This document shows, one piece after another, positions 1 through 6,205 of a DNA stretch of 11,553 bases. How positions within the stretch are numbered: position 1 is the stretch's first letter; each line of letters opens with the position of its first letter. Under the pieces are notes generated by a model, which ran no database searches, had not been told where the DNA came from, and saw nothing but the letters and a program-made list of their open reading frames with translations. This stretch comes from Limisphaerales bacterium (GTDB lineage Bacteria; Verrucomicrobiota; Verrucomicrobiia; Limisphaerales; UBA11358). The position numbers and the translations under genes are program-made. The stretch is taken from NCBI GenBank assembly GCA_027451565.1, contig DAIDJC010000084.1, positions 1 through 11,553 on the forward strand, written 5' to 3'.

Positions 1-1
1 G

Positions 2-445
2 ACGCAAGAAGGCTGGCTGTATTTGGCCATGACCCTGGATGCCTGCAGCCGCAAAGTGGTGGGTTGGTGCACGGATGACTCCTTGGAAACCTTTATGGTG
101 ACAGAAGCCCTGAAACTGGCCCGGCACCGCCGGGGTCCGGCTCCGGGGCTCCTGCACCATTCGGATCGGGGCGTTCAATATGCCAGTAGCGCCTGCAGGA
201 CGCTACTGGCCAAATATCAAATCACGGCCAGCATGAGCCGCAAAGGCAACTGTTATGACAACGCCATGGCCGAATCCTTTTTCGCCACCCTTAAAACAGA
301 AGCTTTCGAGGACGGCATCCCCGCCACCAAAGCGCAAGCCAAACAACAAGTCTTCCTTTACATCGAGGGCTTTTATAACACCCGGCGGTTCCACAGCGCC
401 TTGGGTTATCAATCTCCTGTGGATTTTGAAAACCAGTTCAGTTAA
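2..445 (+). CDS. IS3-family transposase (OrfB, integrase-core), C-terminal part; 5' end outside window
   Basis: The reading frame is open from the first complete codon (TQEGWLYLAMTLDACSRKVV...), so the gene starts upstream and neither the TTG at 23 nor the ATG at 29 is its true start. It encodes the catalytic end of the DDE (rve) integrase core that cuts and joins IS ends. Visible landmarks are the strand following the first Asp (WLYLAMTLDACSRKVVGW), the second catalytic Asp in HHSDRGVQYAS, and the catalytic Glu in NAMAESFFATLKTE. The family's terminal signature FYNTRRFHSALGYQSPVDFE follows. In the IS3 family this protein is normally made as OrfAB by programmed -1 frameshifting, and the frameshift site is outside the window. 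The visible part shows no internal stop, so it may be functional. Confidence 0.93.
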   Translation, partial: TQEGWLYLAMTLDACSRKVVGWCTDDSLETFMVTEALKLARHRRGPAPGLLHHSDRGVQYASSACRTLLAKYQITASMSRKGNCYDNAMAESFFATLKTEAFEDGIPATKAQAKQQVFLYIEGFYNTRRFHSALGYQSPVDFENQFS

Positions 446-471
446 ACATTAACCAAGAACTCCGCTTTTCC

Positions 472-496
472 TGTCCACGTTTTCGAAGAAAGATCA
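472..496. repeat. Right terminal inverted repeat of the IS3-family element
   Basis: The bases run TGTCCACGTTTTCG and end GATCA. Read from the outside the terminus is TGATCTTTCTTCG..., the typical IS3-group end. It starts 26 bp after the transposase stop codon. The outermost base (496) sits exactly where the similarity of the neighbouring ISL3-like transposase remnant breaks off, which fixes the border independently. The matching left repeat is outside the window. Confidence 0.75.
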
Positions 497-647
497 AACA
501 CCTCGCAGGGACCCCCTCGTGTTCCGCCACGGTGATCTCAATGCGAGCCGGTCCCCCACTCCGGCGGCGCTTCATCCGGATGTCCTCATACACAAAGCCC
601 GGAAAATGTTGAATCGCATTCAAAATGGTCTTAACTTGCACTTGCAT
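497..647 (-). pseudogene. ISL3-like transposase, N-terminal fragment interrupted by the IS3 element
   Basis: Reading leftward from the ATG at 647, about 50 codons resemble the start of ISL3-family transposases: MQVQVKTILNAIQHF, then GFVYEDIRMKR, then IEITVAEHEGVPARC. In that family the Cys ending this stretch opens a zinc-ribbon (CxxC) motif that precedes the catalytic domain. Here the Cys codon (498-500) is followed at once by the TGATC terminus of the IS3 element. The frame then reads 20 meaningless codons into the IS and stops at 438. A GTG at 695 would add 16 residues, but the ATG start fits the family better. The remainder of the gene should lie left of the IS3 element, outside the window. 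The ISL3 assignment rests on my reading of the motif, not on a search. Confidence 0.6.
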
Positions 648-776
648 CGCTGGTCGCTGGTTCGTTGGTTTGGTTTGTGTTTCTTTTCCATTCACAAATT
701 AAACCTTTCCCCAGCGCTCAGCGATCGCTTTCTTTCCAGCCCGCACAACCCACGGCGCCGCCACGAGCTAAAACGA

Positions 777-819
777 GCAACCGGGCGAGTCTTCGAGCCT
801 CAAGCTCGCGCCCGGTTGC
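777..819. repeat. Long imperfect hairpin with an 11-bp perfect outer stem
   Basis: GCAACCGGGCG at 777-787 is the exact inverse complement of CGCCCGGTTGC at 809-819. Inside it a second perfect stem, CGAGC (794-798) with GCTCG (804-808), closes a five-base loop. The six bases AGTCTT form a one-sided bulge. No T-run follows on the plus strand. On the minus strand the stem is followed by TCGTTTTA, only a weak terminator tail. It may be part of the old ISL3-like element's flank, a REP-like palindrome, or a terminator for minus-strand transcription. Confidence 0.6.
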
Positions 820-852
820 GGTCGAATAAATTGACGCACCTCACTGAAACAC

Positions 853-874
853 CTCTTTTTACCCTCTTTTTACC
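853..874. repeat. Two tandem copies of an 11-bp unit
   Basis: The unit CTCTTTTTACC occurs twice head to tail (853-863 and 864-874) without mismatch. The 11-bp period places both copies on the same helix face, as in direct-repeat regulator sites, but no promoter or nearby gene start supports a regulatory role. It could be a simple slippage duplication. Confidence 0.45.
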
Positions 875-989
875 CACAAATTCTGCTATAGACCCATAAT
901 AATTTACTCCCTTCGTCCGTTTTTTGACCCCCATGCACAGCTTCGCCTTTGAGACGCATGAATCAGGTTTACTGCACAACTATACACCC

Positions 990-1127
990 ATGAATAATCG
1001 GCGCAAGATTTTTCCCCAGTCGGGCCACCGCCCATTCCTGCTCCCATTCCTGGTTTTGCTTGCGCTCCAAACATACCTGCCAATCAAATACTGGGCGAGC
1101 GAATCCACTAAAATGCGAAGTTCATGA
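990..1127 (+). CDS. Doubtful small ORF with a signal-peptide-like N-terminus
   Basis: An ATG at 990 opens 45 codons that read MNNRRKIFPQSGHR, then a hydrophobic run PFLLPFLVLLALQTYLP, then a short polar tail. Basic residues before a hydrophobic core resemble a secretion signal or a single membrane anchor. There is no Shine-Dalgarno sequence, although a TATACA hexamer lies just upstream (981-986) without a recognisable -35. It could be a tiny membrane protein, the decayed start of a lost secreted protein, or chance. I do not recognise the sequence. Confidence 0.15.
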   Translation: MNNRRKIFPQSGHRPFLLPFLVLLALQTYLPIKYWASESTKMRSS

Positions 1128-1309
1128 AAGCGCCTCCAAGCTGGCGATGGCAACGCGAGCGTGGTTAAATTGTCCTTGCATTCAAATTGTTACTGCGCCG
1201 GTTTGGCAAGACCAACCGGTTGAATGATTCAAATGCGCCATCGGACGGCTGTCAGGCCACCATAACGATGTAAAAACGAAGAGTCCTTGATTGAAAATAT
1301 TTTGAAATT

Positions 1310-3901
1310 ATGATGTCGGCCCGTCCTCTATCCTTGGTTCATTTTCTGGCCTTGTTGGCCATGGCCGCCAACGCCCAATCCAACCACCATGATGCCCCAG
1401 GCCGCATTTATCGTGACAACGTGGCCCCACATTGGTTTGCCTGCCCCGACGGTACGACAAATCAATTTTGGTACCGCATTGACCTTCCTGACAACGGACG
1501 CGAATTCATACTGGTGGATGCAGCCAGGGGAACACGCGAATCCGCTTTTGATCACGGGCGCGTGGCGGCGGCCCTTTCCAAACAGACCGGGCGCAAAATA
1601 GACTCCAGGCATTTGCCCTTTGACGCCATTCAAATCTCCAGCGATGACCGGACCATTTCTTTGCTGGGCCTTGATGAAAATTGGAAACTGGAATTGCCCT
1701 CTTATCATCTTGAATCTGAACTCACTGATGAGTCCGCAACCAGCCAACTGCCCATCCTGGAGGTGATTCATCCAACCCAATTCAATGGCCCGCCAACGCG
1801 TGTCAAATTCTTGAACCACCTCAAAGAACCAGTGGATTTATTTTGGATTGATGCCAATGGTAATCGCCAGTCCTACGGACAGTTGCGTCCCGGTGGGATT
1901 CGCAGCCAAAATACTTATGCCGGACACGTCTGGCTGGTGACAAGAGTTGGCGGGAACCCTTTGGCCGCGTTTCAGGCGGAAACACAACCTGGTTTGGCGG
2001 TCATCAATGGCAACCATCCGCCATACCGAAACCCGGTGGAAACTGATCATGCCGCAGCAATAACCATCTCGCCGGACGGACACTGGGAAGCAGAGGTGAG
2101 GGGTGACAACCTGTTTTTGCTTGATCTTAAAAATGGCGATGAAAAGCAACTGTCATTCGATGCCAATCCAAACAACACTTACAAGCGGGACTTGGAGTTT
2201 GAGCGCGGGGTCAACATGGAATACGAAGATTCAGACCCGGTGAATCCCGCTCCGGGGGTGTATTGGTCGCCCGATTCCCAGCATTTGGTGGCGATGCGTT
2301 TTCAACCTGGGACACAGCGGCGTGTTTATGAAATTCAATCTTCGCCAAAGGATCAGTTGCAGCCCAAACTGACATCTTTTCCCTATCTCAAGCCCGGCGA
2401 TCAAATACCCATTGTCAAGCCGCACATGTTCGAAGTGGAAAGCCACAGGGAAATACCGCTCAATGACTCCCTGTTCTCCAACCCATGGTCCATACATGAA
2501 GTGAATTGGGACCCGGATTCTTCGCGATTCACCTTTGTTTACAACCAGCGTGGACATCAGGTTTTGCGGGTGCTGGCAGTGGATGCCCAGACAGGGGCCG
2601 TCAAGCCCATCGTGGATGAAACGAGCAAGACTTTCATCAACTATTCCAGCCATTTTTATTTTAACCGCCTTTACGGCAGCCAGGAAATCATCTGGATGTC
2701 AGAACGTGATGGTTGGAACCATCTTTATCTCTACGATGCCAAATCAGGCAGGGTGAAAAACCAGATTGGCAAAGGCGACTGGGTGGTGCGCAAGGTGGAT
2801 TATGTGGACGAGAAAAAACGCCAGATTTGGTTCCAAGCCGGCGGCATCGTGCCTGGTCAGAACCCATATTATCTTCAAGAATGCCGCGTGAATTTTGACG
2901 GGACCGGCTTGACCGTCCTGACAACGGGCGATGGCACGCATACGGTGCAATGGTCGCCTGACCGCCGTTACTTCATTGACACATGGTCACGCGTGGATTT
3001 GCCTCCGGTGAATGCCTTGCGCAATGCCACGGACGGCAGTCTGATTTGCACCCTGGAAACAGCCGATGCCAGTGAATTATTTGCCAGCGGCTGGAGGCCA
3101 CCAGAACGCTTTGATGCCAAAGGGCGCGACGGCAAGACGGATATTTACGGCGTGATTTGGCGGCCAAACCACTTTGATCCCCAAAAGAAATACCCGGTCA
3201 TCGAGGACGTTTACGCCGGACCCCAGGATTCCTACACCCCGGAAGCTTTTCAGAGCCACTATTCTGCACAGGAATTGGCGGATGACGGTTTTGTGGTGGT
3301 GAAATCCGATGGCATGGGCACGGGCAATCGTTCCAAAGCATTTCAGGATGTCTGTTGGAAAAAACTTCAGGACGCCGGTTTTCCAGACAGGATTCCGTGG
3401 ATCCGAGCGGCTGCGATAAAATATCGCTGCATGGATTTGACTCGCGTGGGGATTTTTGGCACCTCGGCTGGCGGTCAGGATGCCCTTCGTGGAATCCTGG
3501 ATTATCCCAACTTCTACAAGGCATGCGTGGCGGATTCCGGCTGCTACGACAATCGCATGGATAAAATCTGGTGGAATGAGCAATGGATGGGTTGGCCGGT
3601 GGACGAGAGCTACTTGCGGAGTTCATGTGTCGTGGACGCCCACAAATTGCAGGGCAAGTTGATGCTCATGGTGGGAGAGCTGGATCAGAACGTGGATCCT
3701 TCGAGCACGCTGCAAGTTGTGAATGCGCTCATCAAGGCGGACAAGGATTTTGACTTTCTGGAGATGCCTAACGCAGGGCATGGTGTTGCAGAAACTCCAT
3801 ACGGATGGAGACGCTTGCAGGAATTTTTTGAAAGGAACCTGCCCGGACCGGCGGGTGGCACTCTCGATTCACCCATTGGCCTGTTCAGAGGGGGGAATTG
3901 A
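1310..3901 (+). CDS. Secreted dipeptidyl-peptidase IV-like serine peptidase (MEROPS S9B)
   Basis: The 863-residue protein should cleave dipeptides, typically Xaa-Pro, from peptide N-termini outside the cytoplasm. A signal peptide spans about 1-22 (cleavage ANA|QS). Residues from about 60 to 590 form the DPPIV-type beta-propeller, with blade-like repeats such as ITISPDGHWEAEV, GVYWSPDSQHLVAMRF and TVQWSPDRRYF. The alpha/beta-hydrolase domain follows from about 600. It contains the oxyanion Tyr635 (EDVYAGPQ) and a complete triad: Ser719 (GTSAGG), Asp792 (GELDQNVD) and His824 (NAGHGV). At the site of the family's substrate-clamping Glu-Glu pair it reads YED (E306-D307). The length fits the S9B family. 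ATG codons at 1310 and 1313 are equivalent starts and neither has a Shine-Dalgarno sequence. The gene stands alone and converges on the prepilin peptidase gene with 12 bp between stops. Substrate specificity is inferred from family only. Confidence 0.92.
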   Translation: MMSARPLSLVHFLALLAMAANAQSNHHDAPGRIYRDNVAPHWFACPDGTTNQFWYRIDLPDNGREFILVDAARGTRESAFDHGRVAAALSKQTGRKIDSRHLPFDAIQISSDDRTISLLGLDENWKLELPSYHLESELTDESATSQLPILEVIHPTQFNGPPTRVKFLNHLKEPVDLFWIDANGNRQSYGQLRPGGIRSQNTYAGHVWLVTRVGGNPLAAFQAETQPGLAVINGNHPPYRNPVETDHAAAITISPDGHWEAEVRGDNLFLLDLKNGDEKQLSFDANPNNTYKRDLEFERGVNMEYEDSDPVNPAPGVYWSPDSQHLVAMRFQPGTQRRVYEIQSSPKDQLQPKLTSFPYLKPGDQIPIVKPHMFEVESHREIPLNDSLFSNPWSIHEVNWDPDSSRFTFVYNQRGHQVLRVLAVDAQTGAVKPIVDETSKTFINYSSHFYFNRLYGSQEIIWMSERDGWNHLYLYDAKSGRVKNQIGKGDWVVRKVDYVDEKKRQIWFQAGGIVPGQNPYYLQECRVNFDGTGLTVLTTGDGTHTVQWSPDRRYFIDTWSRVDLPPVNALRNATDGSLICTLETADASELFASGWRPPERFDAKGRDGKTDIYGVIWRPNHFDPQKKYPVIEDVYAGPQDSYTPEAFQSHYSAQELADDGFVVVKSDGMGTGNRSKAFQDVCWKKLQDAGFPDRIPWIRAAAIKYRCMDLTRVGIFGTSAGGQDALRGILDYPNFYKACVADSGCYDNRMDKIWWNEQWMGWPVDESYLRSSCVVDAHKLQGKLMLMVGELDQNVDPSSTLQVVNALIKADKDFDFLEMPNAGHGVAETPYGWRRLQEFFERNLPGPAGGTLDSPIGLFRGGN

Positions 3902-3913
3902 GCCTTTTTGACT

Positions 3914-5023
3914 TCAACTTGGAAACAGGAAGCCCAAAATCATTCGTCCCCAAAAGACCCAAACCAGCGAAGCAATGGCGATATAGGGTCCATAGGGTAT
4001 CCGCGAGGACCATTCCCTGCGTCGCATCAGGATGAGCGCCACGCCAACGCTGGCTCCAATCATGGAGCTTAGCATCAGCGAAAACAAGGCGCCCTGCCAG
4101 CCCGTAAACGCCCCGATAGCCGCCATGAATTTGACATCGCCCAAACCCATGGCCTCCCGGGGCAGGATGATTTCGGAACATTCGGCATCCAGAAAAGGAA
4201 CATCCTCAGGTTTCAAGCTCTCATCCCCAATTTGGAGTTTGGACGAAGACAGCCTCACCAGCACATTTTTATAGCCCCGATCAGCCAATTCCAGACTGTG
4301 AGCATGAAAATGGATGGTGTCTGTCTGGCGGTAAAATAAATCCTCGTAACCAATCTCCCGGTCTGGCAAGTGGAGGGCTGTCTCGGTAAATAACACTCGG
4401 GAACCAGGAGGAAACACCATTTTTTGCCGGCCAAAAAGTAATTTGCCAAGGCGCAAAATACCATAGACAACCCCTCCGCCAACCAAGGCACCCAACATGG
4501 CGAGCCTGAAGCCTTCCATACGGGCACTGGTGTGATGTAATCCGGGCAAAATGATGGACACAACCAATCCCGCCAGAATGCCACCCAAAGTTATTTCATC
4601 GGGTATGATGAAATATTCAAGGTCAATAAATGTCGCCACAAGCAGGCCGCTTAACAACAGCCAGTACGCGGGCGCCAACGCGGGTGCCTTGTGGCCGAAA
4701 ACCTGCCAGACCCACAAAAACAGCAGGCCCGTCAGCATCTCCACCATGAAATAGCGCAGAGATATCGCGGCTTTGCAATTTTTACACCGCCCTCCCAGCA
4801 CCACCCAGGTGACCAGGGGCATATTCAGGTAAAATGGAATGGAATAACGGCAATGCGGGCAAAATGAAGGGGGTGAAACCACACTAAACCCCAAGGGCAT
4901 CCTATAAATGCACACATTGAGGAAACTCCCCACAATGGTCCCCAGCGCGAAAAACATCACGGACCAGAAATGGAAAGGGACTGCCGCCCAAACGTGAGGA
5001 TCAAAAATGGCATTCATTCCCAT
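3914..5023 (-). CDS. pilD: Prepilin peptidase / N-methyltransferase (A24A), with an extra soluble insert
   Basis: This inner-membrane aspartyl peptidase removes the leader from type IV prepilins or type II secretion pseudopilins, and usually N-methylates the new N-terminus. It starts with the family motif GSFLNVCIYRMP, followed by the zinc-binding domain with CPHC (C55, C58) and CKNC (C80, C83). The catalytic aspartates are D134 in FIDLEYFIIPD and D296 in GLGDVKFM. About eight hydrophobic segments are visible (near 18-38, 92-108, 117-137, 145-162, 173-194, two in 298-333, 345-367). The protein is 369 residues against roughly 250-290 in the family. The excess is mainly a hydrophilic stretch near 200-291, between the two catalytic aspartates. 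The ATG at 5023 overlaps the end of aroE by 23 bp, so the two are probably co-transcribed and translationally coupled. No pilin or secretion genes are nearby. Confidence 0.92.
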   Translation of the reverse strand: MGMNAIFDPHVWAAVPFHFWSVMFFALGTIVGSFLNVCIYRMPLGFSVVSPPSFCPHCRYSIPFYLNMPLVTWVVLGGRCKNCKAAISLRYFMVEMLTGLLFLWVWQVFGHKAPALAPAYWLLLSGLLVATFIDLEYFIIPDEITLGGILAGLVVSIILPGLHHTSARMEGFRLAMLGALVGGGVVYGILRLGKLLFGRQKMVFPPGSRVLFTETALHLPDREIGYEDLFYRQTDTIHFHAHSLELADRGYKNVLVRLSSSKLQIGDESLKPEDVPFLDAECSEIILPREAMGLGDVKFMAAIGAFTGWQGALFSLMLSSMIGASVGVALILMRRREWSSRIPYGPYIAIASLVWVFWGRMILGFLFPS

Positions 5024-5927
5024 AAATCATTTGTTCTGCTGCCCGTTTCATCTGGGTTAACGGCCCCGGTTTTCCTGTCCAAAGCTCAAAGGCCAGCGCA
5101 CCCTGCCCTGCGAGCATGCTTATGCCATTGGCCGTCCGACAACCCGCCTTTTTTGCCGCTGCAATAAGCCGGGTTTCAGCCGGTTTATAAATCATGTCAT
5201 ACACCGCCCCGACCCGGGACAAGGAAAATACGGAAGAATCAAAGGGCAATTCATCCCCGGGGTTCAACCCCAGCGATGTGGCATTGATGAGCAGGTCCAC
5301 GGAATCACTTGGATAATCCATTTTTATCGTGGCTGATGGAAAACGCCTGGCCGCCTCAACGGCCACCTCTGCCGCGCGGGCCGCAGTTCGATTGATGACA
5401 TGCACCTTTTGCGCCCCCGCGCTGGCGCATTTCAAAACAGCCATTCGCCCTGCGCCACCCGCCCCCAGCACCATCACCTTAAGCCCGGCCATATCCAGTT
5501 GCAAATCCCCGCGCAAACCCATTTCCAACCCGGCGGCATCGGTGTTGAAGCCCTGCGACCGCAGTTCCAAGGGAGGTTTTTGATCAAAGCCAACCAAGGG
5601 ATGCCAGGAACCATCGGGGGCGCGACCCTCGAAGCGCACTGTGTTTACAGCCCCCCACTCCAAGGCAGTGCCATCCAGAACATCCATCATTTCCATGGCC
5701 AGCAATTTGTGAGGCAAAGTGAGATTTACACCCATGAAACCCATGCTGCGAGCCCCCAGCAAAGCCTCCCGCAGTGTTTCGGGGCGCACCTCAAAGGCGA
5801 GGTACTTCCAATTCATGCCATACCCACCAAAGGCAGCGTTATGCATGGCTGGCGATGCGGAGTGCCGAATGGGCCAGCCAAACACCCCGCAAACCCTCGT
5901 GGATGCGTTGATGCCGGGTTCATTCAT
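5001..5927 (-). CDS. aroE: Shikimate 5-dehydrogenase
   Basis: The enzyme reduces 3-dehydroshikimate to shikimate with NADPH in the cytosol (aromatic amino acid pathway). Numbered from the ATG at 5927 (308 residues), the shikimate-binding serines are S23 and S25 (RHSAS). NLTLPHK holds the catalytic Lys74, GAVNTV holds N95, and FNTDAAG holds the catalytic Asp130. The NADP loop is GAGGAG (155-160), followed by NRT (179-181), and the C-terminal motif is GISMLAGQGALAFELWTG. Between N95 and D130 there are about 15-17 more residues than usual, which explains most of the extra length. A GTG at 5963 would add 12 residues, but it lies inside the apparent promoter (5943-5970), so I prefer the ATG. The gene is first in an operon with the prepilin peptidase and is divergent from cobA-hemD. 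Confidence 0.93.
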   Translation of the reverse strand: MNEPGINASTRVCGVFGWPIRHSASPAMHNAAFGGYGMNWKYLAFEVRPETLREALLGARSMGFMGVNLTLPHKLLAMEMMDVLDGTALEWGAVNTVRFEGRAPDGSWHPLVGFDQKPPLELRSQGFNTDAAGLEMGLRGDLQLDMAGLKVMVLGAGGAGRMAVLKCASAGAQKVHVINRTAARAAEVAVEAARRFPSATIKMDYPSDSVDLLINATSLGLNPGDELPFDSSVFSLSRVGAVYDMIYKPAETRLIAAAKKAGCRTANGISMLAGQGALAFELWTGKPGPLTQMKRAAEQMIYGNECHF

Positions 5928-5942
5928 TTGAAACACCCGCAA

Positions 5943-5970
5943 TTTATATGCGCCAGCCAGCACGGTTCAA
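5943..5970 (-). promoter_or_regulatory. Predicted sigma-70 promoter for aroE-pilD
   Basis: On the minus strand TTGAAC (5970-5965) and TATAAA (5948-5943) are separated by 16 bp, close to the TTGACA/TATAAT consensus. The start site would fall near 5936, giving a leader of only about 10 nucleotides before the ATG at 5927. This placement excludes the upstream GTG at 5963 as the start codon. The call rests on consensus matching by eye. Confidence 0.5.
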
Positions 5971-6171
5971 AGCCCAAAGTCTCGCCTTCACCGTTTAGAT
6001 TCAATTTTAAAAGGCACCCCAAACGTCCTATGGAGTCAAAAGTTGGATAACCCATAAGCGACGAATTGGCCTGCCAGACCGGAAAGCCAGGCTGAGGCGC
6101 GGCAAAGCCAAACGGTCAATGGCGTTGGTTCGATAAGAAAAACCGATGGGCATGCACAAGGACTTCTGACT

Positions 6172-6199
6172 TTGATAATCCATCTTGTTTGAATAAAAT
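6172..6199 (+). promoter_or_regulatory. Predicted sigma-70 promoter for cobA-hemD, abutting the start codon
   Basis: TTGATA (6172-6177) and TAAAAT (6194-6199) are 16 bp apart. The expected start site, about 7 bases after the -10, coincides with the GTG start codon at 6206, so the transcript would have no leader. The region contains no Shine-Dalgarno sequence, which is consistent. Between this promoter and that of aroE (5971-6171) I see no further clear element. Confidence 0.45.
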
Positions 6200-6205
6200 G
6201 CGCAT

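Larger units (their letters stand above)
1..496 (+). mobile_element. IS3-family insertion sequence, 3' end (left part outside window)
   Basis: This is the right-hand portion of an IS3-family element. It holds the last 147 codons of a DDE transposase, a 26-bp spacer, and a terminal inverted repeat at 472-496. Read inward from the right end the repeat starts TGATCTT and continues to GTGGACA, which matches the usual IS3-group terminus. The left repeat, the first reading frame and the first catalytic Asp lie before base 1. The element interrupts another transposase gene (497-647, minus strand), so its outer border can be placed at 496. IS3-group elements normally duplicate about 3-4 bp of target, which here would begin at 497, but the other copy is not in view. 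Confidence 0.85.
648..1309. other. Mostly non-coding stretch between the IS remnant and the S9 peptidase gene
   Basis: I see no convincing gene here. It holds the hairpin at 777-819, the tandem repeat at 853-874, a doubtful 45-codon ORF at 990-1127, and a small hairpin at 1198-1219. The small hairpin pairs CCGGT with ACCGG and TGG with CCA around CAAGA, with one bulged T. The open plus-strand frame at 519-899 is largely the complement of the transposase remnant and is not a gene. The promoter of the peptidase gene should lie in the last 100 bp, but no clear -35/-10 pair upstream of its start codon is visible. Confidence 0.6.

Noticed and set aside
519..899. Plus-strand open frame of 126 codons
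   Set aside because: Its first part is antisense to the ISL3-like transposase remnant and the rest crosses the hairpin and tandem repeat; composition is not protein-like.
1287..1314. TTGATT-N16-TATGAT as promoter of the S9 peptidase gene
   Set aside because: The -10 hexamer would overlap the ATG codons at 1310 and 1313, so transcription would begin inside the signal peptide, which is needed. Probably chance in an A/T-rich stretch.
5400..6050. Plus-strand open frame of 216 codons
   Set aside because: It is the complement of aroE, whose catalytic motifs are all present on the minus strand.
5964..6205. tRNA-like or riboswitch-like sequence between aroE and cobA-hemD
   Set aside because: A GGTTCGA stretch occurs near 6127, but no matching T-arm, anticodon arm or acceptor stem is present, and no cobalamin or SAM riboswitch core was recognised.
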